The notes: a model not told the origin generated them from the sequence alone. Shown: positions 8,594-17,468, numbered from the stretch's first letter. The stretch: 64,000 nt of DNA from Halalkalibacter oceani (GCF_040544555.1 NZ_JBEPKD010000016.1:20975-84974); one strand, 5' to 3'. Translations and numbers: made by a program.

Positions 8594-9499
8594 ATGGAAT
8601 TGCTGGATTGGCTTAAAGAGCGATTTGCCTGGCAGGATGTCCGGTTGGTCAATGAAGCGCTTGTAGAGACGGAACAGGGACGGAAAAGACTGCGGTATTG
8701 GTCCGATAAAGAGCTGCTTGACTGGCATATTGAATGGCGTGATCATTGTCGTGTCACGCCATTCATTTTAGCAGATCGGATGATTCGGGCGACGAACAAG
8801 GAGCCCGCTTTGGAGTGGAAGGATGGCTGGCTGACGGTGCATGATGAAGTAACCGGAACCGTCCCGAGCAAGGAAGTAGCTGAAAAGATTGGCTTAATGA
8901 TTGGAACAATGATCGCCTTTGGACTGGAAACAGAAGCCGCCGTTGAACCGGTCGTGAAGCGGGAGCCATTGTATGCGGAGCTGCGGGAATCGCTTCCTAT
9001 TCTTCCTCAGGAGCAGCACGCCTTCGTCTCGTCATTAGTAAGGGAAGCAGCTGTGCGGAGGAAGAAGGCTGCGGCGCTTGAAAGCAAGCTGGCTGATGAG
9101 CGGCTCCCTTTGCTTGATCAGCTCCACTTCAGCAAAGAGACGAGGCATGTGTATCAGGTGATGATCTGGCAGGGGACGATGGAGCGTCCGGAGAGAGGGT
9201 ACTTCACCGTGCGGTCATTTTTGGAAAGCTGGCTTGAGCATTATGGAAAGGATGGTTGCCTTGAGCTGTGGAAAGGGATGCAGACATATGTCTCGAATGA
9301 GCAGGCGATGTTATTGCTGGCAGAGCTGTTGAAGCCTTATGAGCTCGATTCTCTCGTCACGCTGCTTGAGACAAATCCGACGGATGCGGCGATTTCCGGT
9401 GAAATCAATCAGCTCGTTGCAAAATGGGAGCGCAGCAAGGAACTGGTGGCCCTGCTCAGTTCCTCGATTGACAGCAGAAGGAGGGTGATGACGTCATGA
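8594..9499 (+). CDS. Unrecognised protein between spoVID and ysxE, probably sporulation-associated
   Basis: I do not recognise this 301-aa protein. It is well supported as a gene: AAAGGAG sits 8 bases before the ATG, it starts 15 bases after spoVID, and its stop overlaps the ysxE start by 4 bases (ATGA). It is soluble-looking and strongly charged, with many Trp, Leu, Glu and Lys residues (MELLDWLKERFAWQDVRLV at the start), one short hydrophobic patch near residue 110 and no signal peptide. The C-terminal 100 residues look helical. Expression with spoVID and ysxE predicts mother-cell synthesis and a coat role (inference). B. subtilis has no gene here as far as I know. Confidence 0.8.
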   Translation: MELLDWLKERFAWQDVRLVNEALVETEQGRKRLRYWSDKELLDWHIEWRDHCRVTPFILADRMIRATNKEPALEWKDGWLTVHDEVTGTVPSKEVAEKIGLMIGTMIAFGLETEAAVEPVVKREPLYAELRESLPILPQEQHAFVSSLVREAAVRRKKAAALESKLADERLPLLDQLHFSKETRHVYQVMIWQGTMERPERGYFTVRSFLESWLEHYGKDGCLELWKGMQTYVSNEQAMLLLAELLKPYELDSLVTLLETNPTDAAISGEINQLVAKWERSKELVALLSSSIDSRRRVMTS

Positions 9500-10509
9500 G
9501 GTATGAACCTGCGCTGTACGCATCTGTTCTCTTTTATTATGATCTGTATCCACAGCAGGTTGAAGATCTCGGGAAAATAAAGCGGATTTCCACGAACCGC
9601 GGTGAATTTGCTTTAAAGGAAACGACAATGTCGACCCATCAGGCAGATGAGTTTATTCATGCTCTGCGCAAGCTGACAAAGCTTGGTTATAAGCAGGCGG
9701 TGCCGATTTTGCCGACGAAGTACGGGGAGTATACGGTAGCGACAGGCTCTCACACGTATTATTTAATGCCGTGGTTTGAAACGATTGAATATACAGCAAG
9801 AGAATCGCGTGAGGAAAAACTGGCCGATCAGCTTGGTGTGATCCATCGGCTGACCGTTAAAACGGAGGCTTTTCAAAAGGAACAGGTCGAGCAATCCGTG
9901 CAGCAGCTTGTCCAAAGATGGGAAATGAGACGGCTGGAATTGCAGCGCTTTGCTGATCAGGCTGAGAATAAAACGTATATGTCTCCTTTTGAGCTGACTT
10001 TTTTAACCCATGCGTTTATGCTCGACCAAATGGCGGAGGCGGCGACGGAGCATTTGCAGAAATGGTATGAGCTTTGTCTTGAAAAGGAAAAATACCGGAC
10101 TGTGCTTTGCCACGGGCGGCTGCAGCGTTCTCATGCTCTTTTTTCTCCGGATAACGAAGCATTGCTGCTCAATTTTGAACGAGCGAGTATTGATACCCCG
10201 GCTCGTGACTTGGCGAGCTTTTGCCGCTACAGCTTTCCAAATGCTTATTGGTCGGAGGAAGAAGTACAGCGCTGGTTTATTCGCTATGAGCACCATCTTC
10301 CGCTTCTTGATGAAGAGAAGCACTTAACATGTGCCTACTTAAACTTTCCTGAGCCGGTCGCTTACTCGGTGGAAGCTTATGTTTCAAACCGGAGCAGCAT
10401 GAGTGAATTTGAGCATGTCAGACGGTTAGAGAAGCGGTTAACTGCGATGCGCAAGGTACAGCGGTTGACGCAGAAGCTGATTGTGATTGAACAGGAGGCT
10501 TCCCAATAG
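9496..10509 (+). CDS. ysxE: YsxE, CotS-like kinase-fold spore coat protein
   Basis: Spore coat protein of the CotS/YutH/YsxE family, which has an aminoglycoside-phosphotransferase-like fold. The N-terminus LYASVLFYYDLYPQQVEDLGKIKRIS and the lysine-containing strand GEFALKE resemble the family's nucleotide lobe. The catalytic-loop counterpart is VLCHGRLQRSHALF, and the DFG-equivalent reads LLLNFERAS with Asn-Phe instead of Asp-Phe, so phosphotransfer activity is doubtful. 337 aa. It overlaps the preceding unrecognised gene by 4 bases. Family and position (spoVID-ysxE-yszA-valS) are as in B. subtilis. Confidence 0.88.
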   Translation: MRYEPALYASVLFYYDLYPQQVEDLGKIKRISTNRGEFALKETTMSTHQADEFIHALRKLTKLGYKQAVPILPTKYGEYTVATGSHTYYLMPWFETIEYTARESREEKLADQLGVIHRLTVKTEAFQKEQVEQSVQQLVQRWEMRRLELQRFADQAENKTYMSPFELTFLTHAFMLDQMAEAATEHLQKWYELCLEKEKYRTVLCHGRLQRSHALFSPDNEALLLNFERASIDTPARDLASFCRYSFPNAYWSEEEVQRWFIRYEHHLPLLDEEKHLTCAYLNFPEPVAYSVEAYVSNRSSMSEFEHVRRLEKRLTAMRKVQRLTQKLIVIEQEASQ

Positions 10510-10576
10510 CAGGGAAAAGCGAGGAGGAGGGCATTCTTTCCTGCTCGCTGTCTGCAGGATAAAAGCTGCTTCACAA

Positions 10577-10618
10577 AAGAGGAGTTGTCGTAAAGCGTAG
10601 CTTTGGACAACTCCTCTT
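10577..10618 (-). terminator. Terminator of the small leftward gene, possibly bidirectional
   Basis: A perfect 13-bp stem (10577-10589 with 10606-10618) and an inner 5-bp stem AAAGC/GCTTT. On the minus strand TTTTG follows the stem and the arm overlaps the stop codon of the gene at 10617. On the plus strand no T-run follows, so action on ysxE is less certain. Confidence 0.75.
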
Positions 10619-10817
10619 AAAATAATTCGAGGCGCAGCGATAAATAAAATACGATCATAAGCGTCAGGAGAATAATATCAAATGTCGTCGGCAAGAAAAA
10701 TGTCCGAATCAACTGAAAGCCAATAAGCGGTACGAAGATCTGCAAGCATATCGCTCTGATTTTCCACCAGAAACGAGGACGGGGTGGCGGCGGGAAATGA
10801 CGAAAGCGGCGTTTCAT
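10617..10817 (-). CDS. yszA: Small membrane protein, YszA-like
   Basis: 66-aa protein with a basic, proline-rich N-terminus (MKRRFRHFPPPPRPRFWWK) and two hydrophobic segments (about residues 22-40 and 44-62). AGGAGGGAGG lies upstream of the ATG. The name is offered because a 66-residue membrane protein gene, yszA, lies at this place between ysxE and valS in B. subtilis; sequence identity could not be tested. Function unknown. It is the only leftward gene between 385 and 25614. Confidence 0.65.
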   Translation of the reverse strand: MKRRFRHFPPPPRPRFWWKIRAICLQIFVPLIGFQLIRTFFLPTTFDIILLTLMIVFYLSLRLELF

Positions 10818-10900
10818 AAAGAGGCCTCCCTCCTAAAACCGTTTGTCTCTACAGATTATGCGGCGGCAGCATATTCGTTCCCAGTTCCCCTGAAATCGTG

Positions 10901-10906
10901 TATACT
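10901..10906 (+). promoter_or_regulatory. Candidate -10 (TATACT) for the oxidoreductase operon
   Basis: TATACT at 10901-10906 with GTTCCC (10877-10882) 18 bases upstream as a poor -35. The predicted start near 10913 places the TTG at 10915 almost at the 5' end of the mRNA, which argues for the ATG at 10951 as the translation start. Confidence 0.4.
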
Positions 10907-10950
10907 AAAAAAAATTGAAGCGCTTTTCTGAAAAATGGGGTGTGGCAGAG

Positions 10951-12051
10951 ATGAGATGGCTTACTAGAGTCCATCTGATTCATGGTGTTTTACTCGTTCT
11001 TCTTCTTGTAACGGGACTTTGTCTTTATATGACAACGACCCGGACATGGTTTAATCAGCTTGGCGTGCCACTCGTATCCGTTCATGTGACGATTGCTGTG
11101 CTCTATATTGGGGTTGTCTGCTATTCCATTCTGCGCGTTGGACGCTATCTTCTTAAAAAGCCGCGGGCCAGTAAGTTCAACTTCTGGCTGCATACGATTT
11201 TCTTTTTTTTATGGGCAGTTTCGGGTGCGATGATGTACTGGCAGGCTTATTTTCCCGTCACGCTGCGCAATGGAGCGGTCGTCATCCATGATTGGACAAC
11301 CTTTCTGTATATTCCGTGGCTGCTCGTCCATTCGCTCGGACATCTGTTCTCCTGGAAAGCTCCATGGCCGGACTGGTGGACAAAGCATGTCGCTCTTCCT
11401 CCGGCGATTGCCGAGAACAAGTTCGAGCGTCGTGACTTTTTGAAGCTGAGCGGCTTAACCGTGCTGTTTTTGATGATTGGAAGCTGGCTGAAATGGCTGA
11501 CCCCGGTTTTATCTGCCGTTGACAGTGAAAATAGACGGCGTGGCTATTTCCGGATTTATAATGTCACAAATGATTACCCGCGCTATCAACCTGGAGAGTG
11601 GTCGTTGACGATCGATGGACTGACGAATAAAAGCGAGACGATCACGTATTATGATTTGCCGCGTTTTCCGGCGACGACGATCGTCGATGATTTCCACTGT
11701 GTGACCGGCTGGAGCGTGCGCCATGTCGAGATGAAAGGGGTTAAAGTAAAAGACTTAATGACGCAGCTCGGGATCGAAGCGCAAAGTGATTATGTGACAG
11801 CTTATTCCGGCGACGGGATGTATTTTGACTCGTTTTTAACGACGCAGCTGCTTGACGAAGAGGCGCTTCTCGTCTATGAGCTTGACGGAGAACCGCTGAA
11901 GCAGGCGATGGGTTTTCCGTGCCGTCTCTATCATCCTGACATGTATGGCTACAAATCGGTCAAATGGGTCAATCGCCTTGAATTTACCGAGAAGCGGGAA
12001 ATTGGTTATTGGCAGCAAAGTGGAGGCTATGACTTAAATGGCTATTTATAG
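10951..12051 (+). CDS. Cytochrome b561-type domain fused to a molybdopterin-dependent oxidoreductase
   Basis: 366-aa fusion. The N-terminal part has four membrane segments (about 6-26, 42-62, 74-94, 109-130) with histidines suited to bind heme b (RVHLIHG, SVHVTIA, FWLHTIF, VHSLGH). Then comes a Tat-like motif, ERRDFLKLSG, followed by a hydrophobic stretch, then a sulfite-oxidase/YedY-type domain (about 190-366) with the molybdenum-ligand cysteine in DFHCVTGWSV. This predicts a membrane-anchored enzyme with its Mo domain outside the cell, exchanging electrons with the quinone pool through heme b. The substrate is unknown. ATG 10951 was chosen because GGGGTG lies 8 bases before it; the frame is open to a TTG at 10915. 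It overlaps the next gene. Confidence 0.85.
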   Translation: MRWLTRVHLIHGVLLVLLLVTGLCLYMTTTRTWFNQLGVPLVSVHVTIAVLYIGVVCYSILRVGRYLLKKPRASKFNFWLHTIFFFLWAVSGAMMYWQAYFPVTLRNGAVVIHDWTTFLYIPWLLVHSLGHLFSWKAPWPDWWTKHVALPPAIAENKFERRDFLKLSGLTVLFLMIGSWLKWLTPVLSAVDSENRRRGYFRIYNVTNDYPRYQPGEWSLTIDGLTNKSETITYYDLPRFPATTIVDDFHCVTGWSVRHVEMKGVKVKDLMTQLGIEAQSDYVTAYSGDGMYFDSFLTTQLLDEEALLVYELDGEPLKQAMGFPCRLYHPDMYGYKSVKWVNRLEFTEKREIGYWQQSGGYDLNGYL

Positions 12052-12754
12052 ACCGATGAAAAAGATACTCATTCCAATCATTGCCCTCCTGATCGGGGCC
12101 GCGGCTGCCTATTTCCTCGTGCCGACGAAAATGGATGCGATATGGAGGGATTGGAACGCTCAGTCAGAAGAGTGGGAGCAGGCAGTTTATCAAGTCGCTT
12201 CCTCTTATGAAAAGGACGGAACAGTAGCGACAGAGGAACAAGGAATCTGGTCGAACGAGAAGAGCTTTTTCCAAGTGTCCGCCGCTGTTTCAAATGATTC
12301 ATTTTTCACCTTTGATGCTCATTTTGAAGGGGATCGCCTGTTTGTACAAAGCGGGGATAAGTGGGTTCAAGGGACGACCTCTGACCGCTTTGTCGCTGAA
12401 TTTGCCCCGCTCGACAATCCTTTTCAATGGATGAGGGATATGCTGCTCGAAGCGGAGGAAGTACGGAAGGAAAGTGAGGAGGACCGGACGGTTTATCAGG
12501 CGGTATTTACTGAATTCGATGAGACGGACTTTCGCGGCTATTCGTTAGAACGCCAGGAAGAGACGACGCTCACTCTCACGGTGACGGAAGACGAGCTGCT
12601 GATGGAATTTGCGGCGCAGCCGATCAGGCCGGACTATTTAGGCCCGTTCAGCGGCTATCCGCAGCAGATCGGTTTTGAGCTTCTTTTGGAAAAAACAGAT
12701 GAGCAAGTTCCCCTTGTTCCGGAAGAAGCCTATGACAGTGAACAGCTGGAATAA
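12038..12754 (+). CDS. Hypothetical membrane-anchored extracellular protein
   Basis: 238 aa, not recognised. After a few residues it has one hydrophobic segment (KKILIPIIALLIGAAAAYFL), then an acidic soluble region with many Trp, Phe and Glu, so a type II anchored or secreted protein is likely. There is no lipobox cysteine. It overlaps the oxidoreductase gene by 14 bases and is presumably co-transcribed, so it may assist that enzyme (inference). A second possible start is ATG 12056; GGAGG (12022-12026) is 11 bases before the ATG at 12038 and nothing similar precedes 12056. Confidence 0.7.
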   Translation: MAIYRPMKKILIPIIALLIGAAAAYFLVPTKMDAIWRDWNAQSEEWEQAVYQVASSYEKDGTVATEEQGIWSNEKSFFQVSAAVSNDSFFTFDAHFEGDRLFVQSGDKWVQGTTSDRFVAEFAPLDNPFQWMRDMLLEAEEVRKESEEDRTVYQAVFTEFDETDFRGYSLERQEETTLTLTVTEDELLMEFAAQPIRPDYLGPFSGYPQQIGFELLLEKTDEQVPLVPEEAYDSEQLE

Positions 12755-12866
12755 AAAGTGGTTTTTTCGTCGATGCTTGGTAGAAGAGCGACAAAATCGT
12801 TTAAAAGAATGTCATCCTTCTTGTTCAGAAAAGGAAAAAATCAACCTAAGGGGACAAGTCCTCTTA

Positions 12867-12896
12867 TTGACGGATGACTGGCATTCAAGCTAAAAT
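12867..12896 (+). promoter_or_regulatory. Promoter of the T-box-valS-folC unit
   Basis: -35 TTGACG (12867-12872), 18-base spacer, -10 TAAAAT (12891-12896). Just upstream is an 8-bp hairpin (12847-12854 with 12859-12866) that may weakly terminate the preceding operon. Confidence 0.7.
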
Positions 12897-12902
12897 AAAA
12901 AC

Positions 12903-13168
12903 ACAATTATAACGCTGGCGTTGAATAGGAAGAGTAGGTTCGGATGCTTTTCAGAGAGAGAAATCATTTGCTGGGAGATTTCTTAAGAGGTACGAATCGA
13001 AGGTCGCCTAGGAGCTGCTTGGTGAAAGACATTTTCTTGAAAATGATCGAAGTAAGCAAGCCGGATACTGACCGTTATCAGGATAAGGTGTGCAGAGGAT
13101 TTATTCTGCAAACAAAGGTGGTACCGCGAGTCAACTCTCTTCGTCCTTTGGATGGAGGGGGTTTTTGT
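12903..13168 (+). ncRNA. T-box riboswitch (valine) controlling valS
   Basis: Untranslated leader that senses uncharged tRNA(Val). The T-box core AGGTGGTACCGCG is at 13116-13128. Stem I features include the GAAGAGTAGG segment near 12930 and the CAGAGAGAG segment near 12950. The likely specifier is GTC (Val) at 13003-13005, chosen from its position before the base of stem I. The terminator is a 14-bp stem (13133-13146 with 13150-13163) followed by TTTTTGT; pairing of the T-box with its right partner would form the antiterminator. Class identity is certain, the specifier is inferred. Confidence 0.93.
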
Positions 13169-13211
13169 ATTGGGCGGCCACAATGCTATTACAGGGAGGC
13201 AACATATAAAA

Positions 13212-15854
13212 ATGAGTAACCAGGACATGACAATGCCAACGAAGTACAATCCGCAGGAAACAGAAGCAAAATGGTATTCCTATTGGCTGGAAGGGAAATT
13301 TTTTGAAGCGACGGGAGACGAAACGAAGAAACCATATTCGATTGTCATCCCGCCGCCAAATGTGACAGGAAAGCTTCATCTCGGCCACGCTTGGGATACG
13401 ACATTGCAGGATATTCTCGCTCGAGTGAAGCGGATGCAAGGATATGACACATTATGGCTGCCTGGAATGGACCATGCCGGAATTGCGACGCAGGCGAAAG
13501 TAGAAGGAAAGCTCAAAGAAGAAGGGCTGAACCGCTACGATCTTGGGCGTGAGCGCTTTATCGAAAAATCGTGGGAATGGAAGGAAGAATATGCGTCCTT
13601 CATCCGCAATCAATGGTCGAAGCTCGGGCTTTCCCTTGATTATTCCCGTGAACGTTTCACGCTGGATGAAGGGTTGTCCAAGGCGGTGCGCGAAGTTTTC
13701 GTCTCCCTTTATAACAAAGGACTGATTTACCGCGGGGAGTATATTATTAACTGGGATCCGCAGACGAAGACAGCTCTTTCCGATATTGAAGTTATTTATA
13801 AAGATGTTCAGGGTGCCTTCTATCATATGAAATATCCACTGACGGACGGCAGCGGGGAAATCGAGATCGCGACAACACGTCCTGAAACGATGCTCGGTGA
13901 TACGGCGGTAGCCGTCCACCCCGAGGATGAGCGTTATAAGCATTTGATCGGCAAAACGGTGACGCTGCCGATCACCGGGCGCGAGATTCCGATTGTCGCC
14001 GATGACTATGTTGATATGGAATTCGGTTCAGGAGCGGTGAAAATTACCCCGGCCCACGATCCGAATGACTTTGAAATCGGCAACCGCCATCAGCTGGAAC
14101 GGATTCTTGTGATGAATGAAGACGGGACGATGAATGAGAAAGCAGGAAAGTACAAAGGGATGGACCGCTTTGAGTGCCGAAAGCAAATCGTCAAGGATTT
14201 GCAGGAGGATGGCGTCCTGTTCAAAATTGAGGATCATCTGCATTCCGTCGGTCATTCTGAGCGCAGCGGAGCGGTCGTAGAGCCGTATTTATCGACGCAA
14301 TGGTTCGTGCGGATGGAGCCGCTCGCCAAGGCGGCCGTTGAACTGCAGGCGTCTGCCGACAAGGTTAACTTTGTACCGGAACGTTTTGAAAAGACCTATT
14401 TGCACTGGATGGAAAATATCCGCGACTGGTGTATTTCACGCCAGCTATGGTGGGGGCACCGCATTCCAGCCTGGTACCATAAGGAAACGGGCGAGGTGCA
14501 TGTCGGACATGAGGCACCGGCTGATCCGGAGAACTGGAAGCAGGACGACGACGTGCTTGATACGTGGTTCAGCTCTGCTCTGTGGCCGTTTTCGACAATG
14601 GGCTGGCCCGAAGAGAAGGCGCCGGACTTTGAGCGTTTTTACTCGACGAATGTCCTCGTAACCGGCTACGATATTATCTTCTTCTGGGTCTCAAGAATGA
14701 TTTTCCAAGGCTTGGAGTTTACCGGAAAGCGGCCATTTAACGATGTGCTGATTCATGGTCTTGTCCGTGATTCTGAAGGGCGGAAAATGAGTAAATCATT
14801 AGGCAATGGCGTCGATCCGATGGATGTCATCGACAAATATGGGGCCGATTCCTTACGGTTCTTCCTTTCAACCGGAAGTTCCCCGGGAAATGACTTGCGT
14901 TTTTACTGGGAAAAAGTCGAAGCGACATGGAACTTCGGGAATAAAATTTGGAATGCGTCACGCTTTGCCCTAATGAACATGGAAGGCTTGACCTATGAAG
15001 AGATTGATTTGAGCGGCGAGAAGTCGATTGCCGATAAATGGATTTTGACTCGCCTGCAGCAAACAATTGAAGACGTTACCCGCTTAATTGACAGCTATGA
15101 ATTTGGAGAAGTGGGCCGACTGCTCTATAACTTCATTTGGGATGATCTTTGTGACTGGTATATTGAGATGGCCAAGCTGCCGCTGTATGGAGAAGATGAG
15201 GCGGCTAAGAAAACGACTCGTTCCGTTTTGGCCTATGTTCTTGACCAGACAATGCGACTTTTGCACCCGATGATGCCATTTATTACCGAGGAAATATGGC
15301 AGCACTTGCCGCATCAGGGCGAATCGATCACAGTGGCATCGTGGCCGGTGAAGCAGGATACATTCGTTTTTGAAGATGCGCAGGCTGATATGGAGCTGTT
15401 AACATCAATCATTCGTTCCGTCCGCAATACGCGCGCTGAGCTGAATGTACCGATGAGCAAGCAAATTGAGCTGCTGATTCATGCCAAGGACGAACAAGTT
15501 CTTGCCCGGCTGGAGCGCGGTCGCAGCTATTTGGAGAAGTTCTGTAATCCAAATGAACTTGTGATCGGAACAGATGTGACAGCGCCGGAGAAATCAATGT
15601 CGCAGGTGCTTAGCGGCGTCGAGCTGTTCCTGCCTCTTGCCGGCTTGCTCGACCTTGACGCTGAAATCGAACGGTTGAAAAAAGAACTGGCAAAGCTCGA
15701 CAAGGAAGTAGAGCGTGTCGACAAAAAGCTCGCCAATCAAGGATTTATTGCGAAGGCCCCAGCTCATGTTATCGAGGAAGAGAAAGCGAAGCAGGCTGAT
15801 TATCAGGCGAAGCGCGATACGGTTAAGAAGCGGATAGCGGAATTAGAAGGATAA
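13212..15854 (+). CDS. valS: Valyl-tRNA synthetase
   Basis: Class I aminoacyl-tRNA synthetase, charging tRNA(Val) and editing misactivated threonine. HIGH motif HLGH at residues 56-59 after PPPNVTGKL, KMSKS at 525-529, CP1 editing domain between (ATTRPETMLGDTAVAVHP), anticodon-binding domain after about 600, and the C-terminal coiled-coil arm (about 810-880, LDLDAEIERLKKELAKLDKE). 880 aa, as in B. subtilis. The frame opens at 13152 inside the T-box terminator; the ATG at 13212 after GGGAGG fits the family N-terminus. Confidence 0.98.
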   Translation: MSNQDMTMPTKYNPQETEAKWYSYWLEGKFFEATGDETKKPYSIVIPPPNVTGKLHLGHAWDTTLQDILARVKRMQGYDTLWLPGMDHAGIATQAKVEGKLKEEGLNRYDLGRERFIEKSWEWKEEYASFIRNQWSKLGLSLDYSRERFTLDEGLSKAVREVFVSLYNKGLIYRGEYIINWDPQTKTALSDIEVIYKDVQGAFYHMKYPLTDGSGEIEIATTRPETMLGDTAVAVHPEDERYKHLIGKTVTLPITGREIPIVADDYVDMEFGSGAVKITPAHDPNDFEIGNRHQLERILVMNEDGTMNEKAGKYKGMDRFECRKQIVKDLQEDGVLFKIEDHLHSVGHSERSGAVVEPYLSTQWFVRMEPLAKAAVELQASADKVNFVPERFEKTYLHWMENIRDWCISRQLWWGHRIPAWYHKETGEVHVGHEAPADPENWKQDDDVLDTWFSSALWPFSTMGWPEEKAPDFERFYSTNVLVTGYDIIFFWVSRMIFQGLEFTGKRPFNDVLIHGLVRDSEGRKMSKSLGNGVDPMDVIDKYGADSLRFFLSTGSSPGNDLRFYWEKVEATWNFGNKIWNASRFALMNMEGLTYEEIDLSGEKSIADKWILTRLQQTIEDVTRLIDSYEFGEVGRLLYNFIWDDLCDWYIEMAKLPLYGEDEAAKKTTRSVLAYVLDQTMRLLHPMMPFITEEIWQHLPHQGESITVASWPVKQDTFVFEDAQADMELLTSIIRSVRNTRAELNVPMSKQIELLIHAKDEQVLARLERGRSYLEKFCNPNELVIGTDVTAPEKSMSQVLSGVELFLPLAGLLDLDAEIERLKKELAKLDKEVERVDKKLANQGFIAKAPAHVIEEEKAKQADYQAKRDTVKKRIAELEG

Positions 15855-15860
15855 TGGACG

Positions 15861-15938
15861 AAGCAGCGAAACATGTCCGGGCACCTGTTTGAAAGCTAGC
15901 CCTGCTAGTTATGCCCGGCATAAATCCGCTGCTTTTTT
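15861..15938 (+). terminator. Nested hairpin terminator after valS
   Basis: Three nested stems: AAGCAGCG (15861-15868) with CGCTGCTT (15927-15934), CCGGGCA (15877-15883) with TGCCCGG (15912-15918), and CTAGC/GCTAG inside, followed by TTTTTT. Only 59 bases separate it from folC, so folC may be partly uncoupled from valS. Confidence 0.8.
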
Positions 15939-15997
15939 CGATCAGCTGGACACCGGCTTGCGTTTTGAAAAACAGAAAGTCATCAGGAGGGATAGGA

Positions 15998-17320
15998 ATG
16001 CAAACGGCGGATGAAGTGATCGAATGGATTCACAGCCTGCTCCCCTTCGGCATTAAGCCGGGACTGAAGCGGATGGAGTGGCTGCTTCAGCGGCTTGATC
16101 ACCCGGAACGGGAATTGGCCGTTGTCCATATTGGCGGAACGAACGGAAAAGGTTCAACCGTCAGTTTTATGCGTCATGTATTAGAAAAAGCACAATACAA
16201 AGTAGGGACCTTTACGTCCCCTTATCTCGAATGCTTTGAAGAACGGGTATCTGTGAATGGTCAGCCGATTGCGGGCGGCGATCTCGTCACCTGCGCGAAC
16301 AAGCTTCGTCCACTTGTGGACGAGCTGGCAGAAACGGAGCTCGGCAGCCCGACTGAATTTGAAGTGATTACCGCTCTGGCGTTTGATTACTTTGCCCGGA
16401 TCGCCAAGCCTGATCTTGTTTTGCTTGAGGTAGGTCTTGGCGGCAGGCTTGATTCGACCAATGTTGTGACGCCGCTGCTCTCAATCATCACGTCAATAGG
16501 CTATGACCATATGCACATTCTTGGTGATTCCTTAGCGGACATTACATATGAAAAAGCGGGAATCATTAAAAACGGCCGTCCTGTTATTTCCGGAGTAAGT
16601 CAGCCGGAGGCCCAAGCGATTATCAAAAGAACGGCGGAGGAACGGCAAAGTGAATATGAGCAGCTCGGTTCGACGTTTACACAAGATTTGCTGTCCGTCA
16701 AAGAAGAAGAGCAAAGCTTTCTGTTTCAACGGAAAAACGGCAAGAGTCTACAAGTGACGATTCAGATGGCCGGTGCTCATCAGCGGAGCAATGCCGCCGT
16801 GGCCCTAGCCGCTTTACAGAAATTACATGAGCAGTTTGATTACTCAATCAGCGAACAGGCTTTGAAGGAGGGGCTGGCACAGGCGAAGTGGAATGGCCGC
16901 TTTGAACGGCTCTCGGATCATCCGCTTGTCATCGTAGACGGCGCACATAATAAAGAAGGGTTTGAATCATTGGCCGAGACGTTGAAGCAGCATTATCCGC
17001 AAAAGCGCTATAAGCTGCTGCTCGCTGCGACGAAGGAAAAGGATATGAAAAGCCTGCTTACCCCATTTGCCGGACTGGATGCAGCCTTTACCTTTACGAG
17101 CTTCGACTTCTTTCGGGCCGCGGCAGCGAAATCATTATATGAGCAGGCCGAGGTAACGGCAAAGCGCTATGATGAGAAGTGGCAGCGGGCTGTCGCTGAT
17201 GAAGTAAGGCAGCTGGAGGCGGATGAACTGCTGCTGATTTGCGGTTCTCTTTATTTTGTTTCAGCAGTCAGAGCAGCCTGGAAGGAGACTGGCTTTCCGG
17301 CTGGAGAGGGGAGCCTTTAA
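15998..17320 (+). CDS. folC: Folylpolyglutamate synthase / dihydrofolate synthase
   Basis: Mur-ligase-family enzyme adding glutamate to dihydropteroate and to reduced folates (ATP-dependent). The P-loop is GGTNGKGSTVSF near residue 50, followed by the FTSPYLECFEERVSVNG omega-loop region and the ligase C-domain motif VIVDGAHNKEGF. 440 aa, close to the 430 of B. subtilis. The open frame starts at 15911 inside the valS terminator; AGGAGGGAT before ATG 15998 fixes the start. Standard order valS-folC-comC. Confidence 0.96.
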   Translation: MQTADEVIEWIHSLLPFGIKPGLKRMEWLLQRLDHPERELAVVHIGGTNGKGSTVSFMRHVLEKAQYKVGTFTSPYLECFEERVSVNGQPIAGGDLVTCANKLRPLVDELAETELGSPTEFEVITALAFDYFARIAKPDLVLLEVGLGGRLDSTNVVTPLLSIITSIGYDHMHILGDSLADITYEKAGIIKNGRPVISGVSQPEAQAIIKRTAEERQSEYEQLGSTFTQDLLSVKEEEQSFLFQRKNGKSLQVTIQMAGAHQRSNAAVALAALQKLHEQFDYSISEQALKEGLAQAKWNGRFERLSDHPLVIVDGAHNKEGFESLAETLKQHYPQKRYKLLLAATKEKDMKSLLTPFAGLDAAFTFTSFDFFRAAAAKSLYEQAEVTAKRYDEKWQRAVADEVRQLEADELLLICGSLYFVSAVRAAWKETGFPAGEGSL

Positions 17321-17382
17321 ACGTTTGCACAAATCGCTTTACTCGCCGCATGTCCGGTGTGAGAAACCGATTCACAACGAAG

Positions 17383-17417
17383 CCGCTGAAAAAGTACGAT
17401 TTTCACTTTTTCAGTGG
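17383..17417 (+). repeat. Dispersed composite hairpin repeat, partial copy
   Basis: Arms 17383-17395 and 17405-17417 (13 bp, one G-U pair) with loop ACGATTTTC. Arm and loop sequence match the copies at 27861-27933 (inverted) and 49200-49271. The second module of those copies is absent here. Confidence 0.75.
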
Positions 17418-17429
17418 TCTCTTCCCAAC

Positions 17430-17468
17430 GGGGCTGGGCAAATGGGAAAAAACCTTTCGCCCAAGCTC
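17430..17468 (+). repeat. Degenerate GGCTGGGCAAA-type hairpin
   Basis: GGGGCTGGGC (17430-17439) pairs imperfectly with GCCCAAGCTC (17459-17468), with AAATGG and CCTTTC inside. It resembles the hairpins at 42169, 50016 and 52471. Confidence 0.5.

Noticed and set aside
10915..10950. TTG 10915 as start of the oxidoreductase
   Set aside because: It would lie at the predicted transcription start and has no ribosome site; ATG 10951 has one and begins just before the first membrane segment.
12944..13219. Open frame across the valS leader
   Set aside because: The region is a T-box riboswitch with conserved structure; the frame has no ribosome site.
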